Below are positions 53,814 to 62,621 of a stretch of DNA of 64,000 nucleotides, one piece after another. The translations under genes and the position numbers were made by a program. Each line of letters starts with the position of its first letter. The stretch's first letter is position 1. The notes under the pieces are model-generated. The model did not search any database and had not been told where the DNA came from. It worked only from the letters and a program-made list of their open reading frames with translations. This DNA comes from UBA940 sp045613745 (GTDB lineage: Bacteria > Bacteroidota > Bacteroidia > Bacteroidales > Rikenellaceae): assembly GCA_045613745.1 (NCBI GenBank), contig JAZLBP010000003.1, positions 3,115 to 67,114 of the forward strand, given 5' to 3'.

Positions 53814-55238
53814 ATGGTCGAATATAATGTAAAGTCGGAACACGCCGCCGAGTTTATCCACGACGGCGAGGTGCGTGCGACGTTGGAGTATGCCGCCGCA
53901 CACCGAGGTGATGTGGCTTTGGTGGAGGAGATTCTGAGCAAAGCCGCCGAGGGTCACGGACTGACCCACCGCGAAGCCGCGGTGCTTATGGAGTGCGACC
54001 GACCCGAGCTGGTTGAGCGATTGTTTGATTTGGCACGCAGCCTCAAACAACGCATCTATGGCAACCGCATTGTGATGTTCGCACCGCTCTATCTGTCGAA
54101 CTACTGCATCAACGGTTGTGTCTATTGCCCCTATCACGCCAAAAACCGCACAATTCCGCGTCGCAAACTCTCCCAAGAGGAGATTCGTCGCGAGGTTATA
54201 GCCTTGCAGGATATGGGCCACAAACGTCTGGCATTGGAGACGGGCGAACACCCTATTCAGAGCCCTATTGAGTATGTATTGGAGTCGATTGACACCATCT
54301 ACTCGATTCACCACCGCAACGGAGCAATCCGCCGCGTGAATGTGAATATTGCAGCAACCACAGTCGAAAACTACCGTCTGTTGCGCGATGCGGGTATTGG
54401 AACATATATTCTGTTTGAGGAGACCTACGACCGCGCTACATACGAGCAACTGCACCCCACAGGCCCCAAAAGCGACTGGGCATACCACACCGAGGCTATG
54501 GACCGCGCAATGGAGGGCGGAATTGATGATGTGGGTATCGGTGCGCTGTTTGGTCTTACCAACTATCGTTACGACTTGGTGGGCCTGCTGATGCACGCAG
54601 AGCACTTGGAGGCTCGCTTCGGAGTGGGTCCTCACACCATAAGTGTGCCACGCATACGTCCCGCCGACGACATCAATCCCGAGGATTTCCCCAATGCCGT
54701 TACGGACGACGTATTCCGCCGAATAGTAGCGATTCTGCGTCTGGCCGTTCCCTACACAGGTATGATTATCTCGACCCGCGAATCGGCTCGTTCGAGAGAG
54801 CTGGTGCTGGATGTGGGTGTGTCGCAAATCAGTGGCGGCTCGCGCACCAGCGTGGGTGGCTATGCCGAAGGAATTGAGGATGCCGAGAGGTCGGCTCAAT
54901 TCGACATCTCGGACACCCGTACTTTGGACGAGATTGTTGCGTGGCTGTTGGAGTTGAACTATGTGCCGAGTTTCTGCACCGCCTGCTACCGCGAGGGACG
55001 CACTGGCGACCGCTTTATGATGCTTGCCAAGAGCGGCAAGATTGGAAACTGCTGTGGCCCGAACGCACTGATGACTCTGCGCGAATATTTGGAGGACTAT
55101 GCCTCGGAGGGCACTCGCCGTCTCGGTATGGATGTCATTGCACGCGAATTGAAGCTGATTCCCTCGGACAAGGTTAAACGCATCACCGAAGAGCGCCTCG
55201 GCGAGATTGCTTTGGGTAAACGCGATTTCAGATTCTAA
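53814..55238 (+). CDS. hydG: [FeFe] hydrogenase maturase HydG
   Basis: 474 residues from the ATG at 53814. Radical SAM motif CINGCVYCPY (C98, C102, C105), the ALETGEHP block near 147, and a C-terminal CTACYREGRTGDRFM-KIGNCCGP segment that binds the auxiliary cluster where CO and cyanide from tyrosine are assembled. These are exactly the HydG features. Twelve nt separate it from hydF. Confidence 0.93.
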   Translation: MVEYNVKSEHAAEFIHDGEVRATLEYAAAHRGDVALVEEILSKAAEGHGLTHREAAVLMECDRPELVERLFDLARSLKQRIYGNRIVMFAPLYLSNYCINGCVYCPYHAKNRTIPRRKLSQEEIRREVIALQDMGHKRLALETGEHPIQSPIEYVLESIDTIYSIHHRNGAIRRVNVNIAATTVENYRLLRDAGIGTYILFEETYDRATYEQLHPTGPKSDWAYHTEAMDRAMEGGIDDVGIGALFGLTNYRYDLVGLLMHAEHLEARFGVGPHTISVPRIRPADDINPEDFPNAVTDDVFRRIVAILRLAVPYTGMIISTRESARSRELVLDVGVSQISGGSRTSVGGYAEGIEDAERSAQFDISDTRTLDEIVAWLLELNYVPSFCTACYREGRTGDRFMMLAKSGKIGNCCGPNALMTLREYLEDYASEGTRRLGMDVIARELKLIPSDKVKRITEERLGEIALGKRDFRF

Positions 55239-55249
55239 CCCACTACCCT

Positions 55250-56431
55250 ATGCAAAAGACACCATCATCGGAGCGCCTGCACATCGGTTTCTTTGGCCGT
55301 TGCAACAGCGGAAAATCATCACTCATAAATGCACTTACGGGACAGCAAGTAGCACTTGTTTCGAGTCAGGCGGGAACAACCACCGACCCCGTAAACAAGC
55401 CAATGGAGTTGCCCGGGCTGGGTGCAGTGGTTATTATCGACACCCCGGGACTGGACGACAACACAACACTTGGCGAGCAACGAATTGCCGCTACCCGCAA
55501 GGTATTGGACCGTACCGATATTGCCGTTGTGCTGTTTGGCGAGGGCGAGGATTTGAGCATCGAGAAGGCTCTGTGCGAGGAGTTGAAACGTCGTGAGATT
55601 CCGATGGTCGGAGTGCTGGCCGCGTGTGACCGAACCTCCGAGCCTAAAAGTATTGCCGCACGCATAGGCGAGGTAATCGGAATCGAACCCATCTGCACAA
55701 GCGCCACAAGGGCCGAGGGGTTGGATACTCTGCGCGCGAAACTTGCCGAGTGTCGCGGCGATGAGGAGCGTCTGCTGACACAAGGTTTGTGCGATGAGGG
55801 CGACACTGTGTTGCTCGTTATGCCGCAAGACAAGCAAGCCCCCAAAGGCCGTCTTATTCAGCCGCAGGTGCAGACCTTGCGCGAGTTGTTGGACCGCGGA
55901 TGCAGAGCTATGTGCTGCACAACCGAAGATATGCCCGAAGCATTGAAGGCTTTGAGCAGCCCTCCCAAGTTAATTATCACCGACTCACAGGTGTTTGACG
56001 CGGTGTGGAAGCTAAAACCCGAGGAGTCGCTGCTGACATCGTTCTCGGTGTTGATGGCACGTTACAAGGGAGATATAAACGCATTTATAGAGGGTGCAAA
56101 GGTACTCGCAACACTGACCGAGCAGTCGCGCGTATTGATAGCTGAGGCTTGCACCCACGCCCCACAAAACGAAGATATTGGTCGTGTCAAGCTGCCACGA
56201 ATGTTGCGCAAACGTGTGGGCGAAGGACTCGCGATTGACATTGTGGGTGGCGCCGACTTCCCCGAAGATTTGAGTCCCTATGACCTTATCATCCACTGTG
56301 GTGCGTGTATGTTCAACCGCCGACACGTTATGAGTCGCGTGGCACGAGCCAAGGGCGCAAATGTACCCATCACAAACTACGGAGTGGCCATTGCTGCGCT
56401 GATGGGAATTCTCAACAAAATTGAGTGGTAA
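55250..56431 (+). CDS. hydF: [FeFe] hydrogenase maturation GTPase HydF
   Basis: 393 residues. G1 is GRCNSGKSS at 16-24, G2/G3 are TTTDPVNKP and DTPGLDD, and the C-terminal third has EACTHAP and IHCGACMF, the CxH-x-HCxxC cluster site for the scaffold. HydF receives the di-iron unit from HydE and HydG and transfers it to the hydrogenase. It completes the cluster; the next gene begins 8 nt later. Confidence 0.92.
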   Translation: MQKTPSSERLHIGFFGRCNSGKSSLINALTGQQVALVSSQAGTTTDPVNKPMELPGLGAVVIIDTPGLDDNTTLGEQRIAATRKVLDRTDIAVVLFGEGEDLSIEKALCEELKRREIPMVGVLAACDRTSEPKSIAARIGEVIGIEPICTSATRAEGLDTLRAKLAECRGDEERLLTQGLCDEGDTVLLVMPQDKQAPKGRLIQPQVQTLRELLDRGCRAMCCTTEDMPEALKALSSPPKLIITDSQVFDAVWKLKPEESLLTSFSVLMARYKGDINAFIEGAKVLATLTEQSRVLIAEACTHAPQNEDIGRVKLPRMLRKRVGEGLAIDIVGGADFPEDLSPYDLIIHCGACMFNRRHVMSRVARAKGANVPITNYGVAIAALMGILNKIEW

Positions 56432-56439
56432 AACTTGTT

Positions 56440-57717
56440 ATGAAAAAACTTAAACTATACTTAATCATAACACTCACTGTGGCTATCGGTGTCGGCGTGT
56501 GGGCGTTGATATACACCTCGGTGCGCAATGTCGAAAAAGAGTGGCGCGACGGCTCGACCTACACAGGCGAGTGGTGGCGCGGAATGAAACATGGCTGGGG
56601 TGAGTGGAGAATGGCAGACGGAAGTAGTTTCCGCGGCGAATTTGTGTGCGACACCATTCACGGCCGAGGACGATTCATCTATGCCGACGGAAGTATCTAT
56701 CGCGGCGACTGGCAGAAGGGTTTGCGTCACGGCAACGGCTCGCTGTGTCATCCCGACAGCGCATCTGTCTTTGACGGACAATGGCAGGCCGACTCGCTGA
56801 TTTACGGCTCGTGGACAACCGACTCTTCGCGCTACGAGGGAGCATTGCGTAATTACATCCCCCACGGCGTGGGAATCATACGTCACAGCAACCACGAGGT
56901 GTATGCAGGTCGCTGGCACCACGGCAAACGTCACGGCGTGGGACGACTGCAAAACGACTCGACCCGCAGTTTTGAGTTCGGATATTGGAATACCGACTCG
57001 CTGTGCAAACCCGAGGGTATGAAATACAAGTATGGCGACAAGGTGTTTGGTATCGACGTGTCGCACCACCAAAAGCACATCACCTGGGGCGACTTGACAC
57101 TCTACTGCGACCGCAAGGGCGAGGTATTTGGCACAGGAGCCGAGGACACAACCTATCTGCAACCTGTATGGTTTGTATTTATGAAATCGACCGAGGGTGC
57201 AACCTACCAAGACCCGCAATATCGTCGCAATGTCAAGATGGCACAAACCTACGGACTCATCAAAGGCTCGTACCACTATATGCGCACAACCTCGACCATC
57301 CCCGATCAGGTGAACAACTACATTCGCAATACGGTGTGGGAACCAGGAGATTTTCCGCCTGTGCTGGATGTCGAAATCGACCCCGAAAAGGTTAGAAACG
57401 AGATTGGTGTGGAGCGACTCAAAGAGATGTGTTTGGAGTGGTTGGAGGCTATCGAGGCCTACTATGGTGTGCGTCCGATTGTCTATACCTACACGCTATA
57501 TCGTCGCGAGTTCCTGATGGACAAGCGCTTTAAGAAGTATGACTTCTGGATTGCGCGCTACGTTCGCCACGGCGACCGACGCCCCAAGCGTCCCGATGAT
57601 TGGATTGTGTGGCAGTTTACCGACAGCGGTCGTGTGGGTGGAATCAAACCCATTGCCGACCTCAACGTCTGGGACGGCAACATCGAAAAGTTGGAAAAAT
57701 ATCTGAGCACACGATAA
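56440..57717 (+). CDS. MORN-repeat glycoside hydrolase family 25 muramidase
   Basis: 425 residues from the ATG at 56440. A membrane anchor at ~5-25, then about six MORN repeats at ~38-185 (YTGEWWRGMKHGWGEW, YRGDWQKGLRHGNGSL), then a GH25 domain from ~205 with FGIDVSHHQ, FVFMKSTEGATYQDP, PPVLDVEID (catalytic Asp/Glu) and YTYTLYR. The fusion puts a lysozyme-type enzyme on a MORN stem in the periplasm. It follows hydF by 8 nt, but a role in hydrogen metabolism is not implied. Terminator downstream. Confidence 0.82.
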   Translation: MKKLKLYLIITLTVAIGVGVWALIYTSVRNVEKEWRDGSTYTGEWWRGMKHGWGEWRMADGSSFRGEFVCDTIHGRGRFIYADGSIYRGDWQKGLRHGNGSLCHPDSASVFDGQWQADSLIYGSWTTDSSRYEGALRNYIPHGVGIIRHSNHEVYAGRWHHGKRHGVGRLQNDSTRSFEFGYWNTDSLCKPEGMKYKYGDKVFGIDVSHHQKHITWGDLTLYCDRKGEVFGTGAEDTTYLQPVWFVFMKSTEGATYQDPQYRRNVKMAQTYGLIKGSYHYMRTTSTIPDQVNNYIRNTVWEPGDFPPVLDVEIDPEKVRNEIGVERLKEMCLEWLEAIEAYYGVRPIVYTYTLYRREFLMDKRFKKYDFWIARYVRHGDRRPKRPDDWIVWQFTDSGRVGGIKPIADLNVWDGNIEKLEKYLSTR

Positions 57718-57720
57718 GAC

Positions 57721-57761
57721 AAAAAGAGCTTGCCCCATAGTTGGGACAAGCTCTTTTTTTT
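57721..57761. terminator. Terminator after the MORN-GH25 gene
   Basis: AAAAAGAGCTTG-CCC and GGG-ACAAGCTCTTTTTTTT form a stem of about 15 pairs with one bulge around a 5-7 nt loop. With A and T runs at its ends it probably acts in both directions, also ending the minus-strand membrane-protein gene at 57787. Confidence 0.85.
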
Positions 57762-57786
57762 GGGGAGGGGATAGTTGTATAACAAA

Positions 57787-58359
57787 TTACATACACAGGC
57801 GGAACAATAGCACACCGAGGATGGTGCAGAAGAACTGGATTACGATGTAGGCAACCACAGCCTTGGCGCCACGCACATTGCACGAAACCGAGAACGCGTT
57901 GTAGTTCCAAATGAAGAAAAGCACCAAAAACAGAGTAGTCACCAAGCTCATAGCACCAAGCATCAATAGTTGCGACTCGGGCATAGTGATAACGCCCATC
58001 GGATTGGTAATAAGCTCCATCATTAGTTCCTGCATCGCGGGAATCAACAAAGGCAGCACCATCGGCAATGCCAAAATTCGCGCAAAGGCGGTCGTTCCGA
58101 GCATATCGATGAGTCGCACCTTGGAACGCGACATCGCAACGCCACACACATACAACAGCAGTGCAGGCAGCAGCCACGAAATCACATCAACAAGCAGCAC
58201 TTGCCACAGCGGTTTCTGCAACAGAGTATAGTGTAGGTAGCCATCTTGCAGCACACCCCCACTCCATTCGAGCAGTGCAGTGGCCACAATAAATATCAAG
58301 CCCAACAGCAGGGCGCGTGTTCCCGCAATCACGCGGAACGGATTCAAAAGCTTACTCAT
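57787..58359 (-). CDS. YIP1-like membrane protein
   Basis: 190 residues from the ATG at 58359 (the longer upstream frame overlaps the DUF2089 gene). Five hydrophobic segments are visible (GLIFIVATALLEW, VLLVDVISWLLPALLLYVCG and others), with a layout like Yip1-domain proteins. Function unknown. Its ATG overlaps the last 8 nt of the DUF2089 gene, so they are translationally coupled. Confidence 0.65.
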   Translation of the reverse strand: MSKLLNPFRVIAGTRALLLGLIFIVATALLEWSGGVLQDGYLHYTLLQKPLWQVLLVDVISWLLPALLLYVCGVAMSRSKVRLIDMLGTTAFARILALPMVLPLLIPAMQELMMELITNPMGVITMPESQLLMLGAMSLVTTLFLVLFFIWNYNAFSVSCNVRGAKAVVAYIVIQFFCTILGVLLFRLCM

Positions 58360-58636
58360 CTGGATGTTGTTTATTAAGTTTGTCGATGATGTCATCCAAC
58401 AGGTTGCGCACCGTAGGATAACTGAGTTTAAGTTGCGAGGCCATCTCTTTGAGCGAGCCGCTGCATTTGACAAACGCGAGCACAAACTCTTGTTCGTCGG
58501 CCGAGAGCTGCAACAGCGCAGGCATAGGATAGTCGCCCGTAATGGTGGTGTCGCACTCACTGCAATGCAGACTCTTCACACTGAGGTCGCCTCCACACGA
58601 GGGGCAAGTAATCGGAATTTTACGTTTAGCCGTCAT
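58352..58636 (-). CDS. DUF2089 family transcription regulator-like protein
   Basis: 94 residues from the ATG at 58636. A Cys4 zinc ribbon (CPSCGGDLSVKSLHCSEC) is followed by an HTH-like helix set (GSLKEMASQLKLSYPTVRNLLDDIIDKL), the two halves of DUF2089. It looks like a small DNA-binding regulator that may control the coupled membrane protein. A good promoter lies 20 nt upstream. Confidence 0.82.
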   Translation of the reverse strand: MTAKRKIPITCPSCGGDLSVKSLHCSECDTTITGDYPMPALLQLSADEQEFVLAFVKCSGSLKEMASQLKLSYPTVRNLLDDIIDKLNKQHPDE

Positions 58637-58656
58637 ATCATTAAAGATTTTCACCA

Positions 58657-58687
58657 CAAAATTAAACAAACATTTAATAAAATACAA
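58657..58687 (-). promoter_or_regulatory. Promoter of the DUF2089 operon
   Basis: On the minus strand: TTG at 58687-58685, 20 nt, TAATTTTG at 58664-58657; the ATG at 58636 is 20 nt further. Confidence 0.6.
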
Positions 58688-58717
58688 GTTTGCTTTAATT
58701 TTATTTTAGTCACACAC

Positions 58718-58745
58718 AAAAAAAAGACTGCCCGTGCGGACAGTC
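58718..58745 (-). terminator. Terminator after the TSCPD gene
   Basis: GACTG and CAGTC with an inner CC/GG pairing around GTGC; on the minus strand followed by TTTTTTTT. It is 33 nt past the TSCPD gene stop. Confidence 0.8.
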
Positions 58746-58777
58746 CTATACAATTTTGTTTATTTTCGACGCGTTTT

Positions 58778-59026
58778 TTAGAGCGCTTGCTCCAATGCAT
58801 ACGAAAGTTGGTCGGGGCACGAAGTTCCCTTGCCGTGGCAGTCGATACCGCGCAAACGGCGAATGGCCTCCTCGACACTCATTCCCACAAGCAGCGAAGC
58901 TACGCCTTGCGAGTTGCCTTGGCAGCCGCCATAAACCACTACATTGCGGATTACTCCATCCTCGGTTGTTATCTCGAATTGTTGGGCACACACGCCAACG
59001 GGTCGGTACAAATAGGTCTTTTTCAT
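58778..59026 (-). CDS. TIGR03905 family TSCPD domain protein
   Basis: 82 residues. The namesake motif TSCPDQL is near the C-terminus, with GVCAQQFEI, VVVYGGCQGNSQGVASLLVGM and GIDCHGKGTSCPDQL; four conserved Cys. The TSCPD domain also ends some ribonucleotide reductases. Function of the stand-alone family is unknown; metal binding is plausible. Divergent from the M24 peptidase gene, with a TAACTTTG box on the minus strand at 59049-59056. Confidence 0.85.
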   Translation of the reverse strand: MKKTYLYRPVGVCAQQFEITTEDGVIRNVVVYGGCQGNSQGVASLLVGMSVEEAIRRLRGIDCHGKGTSCPDQLSYALEQAL

Positions 59027-59145
59027 AGTTTGATTGTTTTTGAGGCTGCAAAGTTATTATTATTTCACAGCAAAAAAAAGTTTTCGCCCTCTTCCGTCGG
59101 CCACGCCTCGCAAAATATATAAAACCACCTGCTTGGGGCTCGAAA

Positions 59146-59177
59146 TTTGGATTTTCCGAACAAAGTTGCTAACTTTG
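59146..59177 (+). promoter_or_regulatory. Promoter of the M24 peptidase gene
   Basis: TTTG at 59146-59149, exactly 20 nt, TAACTTTG at 59170-59177. Full consensus; the ATG at 59220 lies 42 nt downstream and the longer frame from 59034 would include the promoter, so the shorter start is preferred. Confidence 0.75.
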
Positions 59178-59219
59178 AAAAATCCGAAAATAAAAACAAA
59201 CGCAAAACAATATAAAACT

Positions 59220-60593
59220 ATGTTCAGCAGTCAAACCTACAAACAACGACGCGACACCCTGCGAGGTATGCTCTCGGGTGGCGTTGCACTCTTTGTCGGA
59301 AGCGTGGATGCGCCCGCAAATGCATTGTCAAACACATATCGTTACCGCCAAAACAGCAACTTCCTCTACTACTTCGGATTGGATATGCCCGACTTGGTAG
59401 CTGTGGTTGATGTGGACTCGGGCGAGGACATCATCTTCGGCAACGATCTCACAATCTCGGACCTCATTTGGACAGGCCCTCAACCTACCATTGCCGAGCT
59501 AGCTGCGCGTGTGGGTGTGACCATCACCAAGCCTCTGTCGGAACTTCCCGAGTACATTGCTCGCGCACAAGCACAAGGTCGCAAGATTCACGCAACACAA
59601 CCCTATCGCGCCGAAACCGCAGCAACACTGATTGCACTGAACGTAACCGAAGGTATCCCCTCGGAGGAGTTGGTACGCGCGTCGGTGGCTATGCGTAGCA
59701 TCAAGAGCGCCGAGGAGATTGCCGAGATGGAGCTGGCTTGCGACATCGGCTACAAGATGCATATGAAGGCTTTTGAGATGTGTCGCGAGGGCGAAAACGA
59801 GCGTCGCATCGTAGGTGCCGTCGAGGGTATCGCACTGCAAGAGGGATGGGGCGTATCGTTCCTGTCGATTGTATCACAACACGGTGAAACTCTGCACAAT
59901 CGCAACTGCGACGGTATTCTGCAAAATGGTCGTCTGCTGTTGGTGGATGCAGGTGCCGAGGCTCTGTCGAACTACACCAGTGATTTCACCCGTACTATGC
60001 CCGTAAGCGGCAAGTTTACCCAAAAACAAAAGGATGTATATAATATCGTATTGGCGGCCAACAACCACGTATTCGACATCTCGAAACCGGGTCTGCCCTA
60101 TCGCGATGCTCACCTGGCAGCAACCCGCATCATTCTGGACGGAATGAAACAACTTGGTGCCGTTCGTGGTAATGTGGACGACGCTCTGCAAGCAGGTGCA
60201 GCCTATCTGTTTATGCCCCACGGCCTCGGTCATATGATGGGTCTCGACGACCACGATATGGACGAGTTGGGCGAAAAATATGTTGGTTACGACGAGGAGA
60301 TTCAACGCAGCGAGCACCCCTCGTGCAAGGCTTGTCGTATGGCACGTCGCCTGCAACCCGGAATGGTTGTCAGCGTTGAGCCCGGCATCTATTTCATCCC
60401 CGCGCTGATTGACAAATGGCGCGCCGAGGGTATCTGCAAGGAGTTTATCAACTTCGATGTGCTGGATGGCTACAAAGACTTTGGCGGCATCCGCTTGGAG
60501 GACGATATGCTGATTACCCCCGAGGGTAACCGTATGCTCGGTACACGTCTGCCCATCACCGTTGAGGAGGTTGAGGCTGTGATGAAACGATAG
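59220..60593 (+). CDS. Aminopeptidase P family protein (M24)
   Basis: 457 residues from the ATG at 59220. A creatinase-like N-terminal domain is followed by the pita-bread catalytic domain: metal Asp residues in VDAGAEALSNYTSDFTRT, His in MPHGLGHMMGLDDHD and Glu in VSVEPGIYFIP. It removes N-terminal residues before proline. No signal peptide, so it is cytoplasmic. It ends at the terminator just before the phage-like region. Confidence 0.9.
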   Translation: MFSSQTYKQRRDTLRGMLSGGVALFVGSVDAPANALSNTYRYRQNSNFLYYFGLDMPDLVAVVDVDSGEDIIFGNDLTISDLIWTGPQPTIAELAARVGVTITKPLSELPEYIARAQAQGRKIHATQPYRAETAATLIALNVTEGIPSEELVRASVAMRSIKSAEEIAEMELACDIGYKMHMKAFEMCREGENERRIVGAVEGIALQEGWGVSFLSIVSQHGETLHNRNCDGILQNGRLLLVDAGAEALSNYTSDFTRTMPVSGKFTQKQKDVYNIVLAANNHVFDISKPGLPYRDAHLAATRIILDGMKQLGAVRGNVDDALQAGAAYLFMPHGLGHMMGLDDHDMDELGEKYVGYDEEIQRSEHPSCKACRMARRLQPGMVVSVEPGIYFIPALIDKWRAEGICKEFINFDVLDGYKDFGGIRLEDDMLITPEGNRMLGTRLPITVEEVEAVMKR

Positions 60594-60613
60594 TTCTCAA
60601 TAGTACCATAAAT

Positions 60614-60646
60614 GAAAAGGCTGCTCCGTCGGGGCACACCCTTTTT
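60614..60646 (+). terminator. Terminator after the M24 peptidase gene
   Basis: TGCTCC-GTC-GGGGCA inside an outer AAAGG/CCTTT pairing with a small internal loop, then TTTTTT. Lies 20 nt past the gene stop and looks intact, so the prophage did not disrupt it. Confidence 0.75.
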
Positions 60647-60682
60647 TCGAACCTTATGTACTTGATATAGTACATTAAACTG

Positions 60683-60848
60683 ATTGATAACGAGTTATAG
60701 ATAATGACCCGTACGGTCAAAAGCCGTATAAACATTAATTTGCTGGGCAACCTACTCTTTCTATGTAGGCTTCTATGTAGGCTAATTTGTAGCAACTAAG
60801 GCCAACATAAGCAAATTAATAGTAGTCATTAACTAACTCGTTATCAAT
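60683..60848. repeat. Inverted and tandem repeats upstream of the integrase
   Basis: ATTGATAACGAGTTA at 60683-60697 and TAACTCGTTATCAAT at 60834-60848 are exact 15-bp inverse partners. Inside them ATTAATTTGCT at 60734-60744 pairs with AGCAAATTAAT at 60810-60820, and TTCTATGTAGGC occurs twice in tandem at 60759-60782. No gene fits in 60594-60851. Such arrays are what arm-type integrase sites and operators look like; an attachment core is likely here but cannot be fixed without the other end. Confidence 0.6.
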
Positions 60849-60851
60849 TTT

Positions 60852-62129
60852 ATGTATACGATTAACATCAAAGGGAAATCCAACCCCAAAGACCGCAAAA
60901 TGGTCAAGTTGGAGATGATATTCTTCAAGTCTGGATACGCCCGTGTTCCAAAGGTGCTGGAGGTTACGGGGCTTCTTAAAGATTGGGATGCAAAGTCACA
61001 AAGTTTCCGAGTCGGTAGTTTTGAAGCAACCACCAAGAACAAAATTCTTTTCGATTTACGCACACAGTATCTGCACATCGCTGATAAATGGGAGGCTGAA
61101 GAACGCAATTGGTCTCCTGTTCAATTAGCACACGCTCTGGATGAGGTCAAGACAATAAAGTCCGAGGTCAAGGTCAAGTCTGTTCAGCAGATGATAGAAT
61201 TCCTTGAGGCAAAATTTCGTGAGAAGAAAAAAGTTAAAAACGGGCAGATTGTTGACAGTACCACAAACGCCAAACGCTACAAATATTTACTCCGAGTTTT
61301 GCAGCAGTTCACAAAGGAGAAATACAACAAAGCTTTCTCTACCTACTTTTTCTCAGATATCAATGAGCAGTTTTTACTCGATTTCTCTTTCTGGATTAAA
61401 GAGCAAGGTATTAGAAATGGCAACAAAGGCGGACTGACACATAAACTTCGCCTACTCCGTGCTGTATGCAATTATGCTCGCAAGCAAGAAATGTATGGTG
61501 TGGATGTTGAAGCATTTGCGTGTCTTGGCGATGACATCAGATGGCCGGAGACAACATCTAAAGCCGTATCTGGAAAAGTGATTGAGAAAATTGCAAATGT
61601 GGATCGAACTCTGTTTACCGCAAAAGAGAATCTACATCTTGATTTGTTCCTATTCAGTTACTATACGGGAGGTATGGCAAATGTTGATGTATGCAATTTA
61701 ACCTGGGACCTAATCCAGGAAGATTGCATCATTTATGAGCGTATTAAGTTCCCTAAGACAGCGAAGCCTATTCTACTTCAAAAAGCAAGAGAGATTCTTA
61801 ATAAATATAAAGGTAAAGGATATGAGAACTATGTGTTCCCGGTCTTTACTCATAAGCACACAACCACGACCAAGAAGACTTGTCGAGTCAAGCAACTCTC
61901 TACCAGATTGTCAAACACCCTAACCAAGGCTTGTAAGATGCTTAGAATTAAAGAGAATGTTACCTGGTACTCTGCTCGTGGCTCGTTTATCTCGAAGATG
62001 GTGGATGCGGGCAATAACCCCTATGTGGTTGCCGAAATGGCAGGTAATAGTCCTCTTACTATCTACAAACACTACTATAAGAATACCCGAAGAGAGGAAA
62101 TCAAGCGCGAAATGGAATCTATTTTCTGA
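60852..62129 (+). CDS. Tyrosine recombinase / phage integrase
   Basis: 425 residues. N-terminal arm-binding domain (~1-100), SAM-like core-binding domain (~105-215) and catalytic domain to the end. The C-terminal segment has YSARGSFISKM and the nucleophile Tyr in IYKHYYK. The first catalytic Arg is not seen (the region reads TGGMANVD where R-x-x-D is usual), and the box-III position is Asn (AGNS), a pattern also met in Bacteroidetes integrases such as that of CTnDOT. Codon use is AT-richer than neighbours. With the downstream terminase this marks the left end of an integrated element. Confidence 0.87.
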   Translation: MYTINIKGKSNPKDRKMVKLEMIFFKSGYARVPKVLEVTGLLKDWDAKSQSFRVGSFEATTKNKILFDLRTQYLHIADKWEAEERNWSPVQLAHALDEVKTIKSEVKVKSVQQMIEFLEAKFREKKKVKNGQIVDSTTNAKRYKYLLRVLQQFTKEKYNKAFSTYFFSDINEQFLLDFSFWIKEQGIRNGNKGGLTHKLRLLRAVCNYARKQEMYGVDVEAFACLGDDIRWPETTSKAVSGKVIEKIANVDRTLFTAKENLHLDLFLFSYYTGGMANVDVCNLTWDLIQEDCIIYERIKFPKTAKPILLQKAREILNKYKGKGYENYVFPVFTHKHTTTTKKTCRVKQLSTRLSNTLTKACKMLRIKENVTWYSARGSFISKMVDAGNNPYVVAEMAGNSPLTIYKHYYKNTRREEIKREMESIF

Positions 62130-62154
62130 TTTTGTGTTATCCTTACCTATAAAA

Positions 62155-62185
62155 ATAGTCTGTCTATAAAATCAAGACAGACTAT
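62155..62185. terminator. Perfect 11-bp hairpin after the integrase
   Basis: ATAGTCTGTCT and AGACAGACTAT are exact inverse partners around 9 nt, 25 nt past the integrase stop. Lacks a long T tract but is flanked by A/T; may stop transcription or stabilise the message. Confidence 0.55.
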
Positions 62186-62621
62186 AAATATCGTTACGTT
62201 GTGATTATATTCTGGCGGTGGGGATGTGGAACACATCTGCTCCTTATATTAGGTTCTCCTCATTCATAAAGTGTGTCTGTTTTACTCCACAGAGCCTCCA
62301 CCGTGTTCCACACCCCATTTAGTTGTTTTAATTTATATGATTTATTTTTCATACGCTTACTGTTTTTAGAGTTAATAAATAAGTTACCCATGTTTATGAA
62401 AACATCTTTAATCGACATTGATATTGCTATAAATGTCGCCCAAGGTGGCAGTAGATTAAAACTCACTAAAAGAACGAAGATAGATTGCAGTCAATTAACT
62501 TTTGCAAAGTTAATAAAAATACGCAATATAAAGGCTGAGAACTGATAATAAATCGCATATCGCAACTAAAATAAACCTATTATGCGTCTTTTCTCTACTC
62601 TTTCAATAAAAAGATTAGAGT
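62186..62621. other. AT-rich gene-free stretch between integrase and DUF5675 gene
   Basis: No credible gene seen. TGTGGAACAC at 62225-62234 and GTGTTCCACA at 62303-62312 are exact 10-bp inverse partners. Short open frames on both strands have no family features. Could hold a phage regulatory site or a small RNA. Confidence 0.4.

Noticed and set aside
62260..62545. Small frames on both strands between integrase and DUF5675 gene
   Set aside because: They overlap one another, are AT-rich and show no motif; could not be supported as genes.
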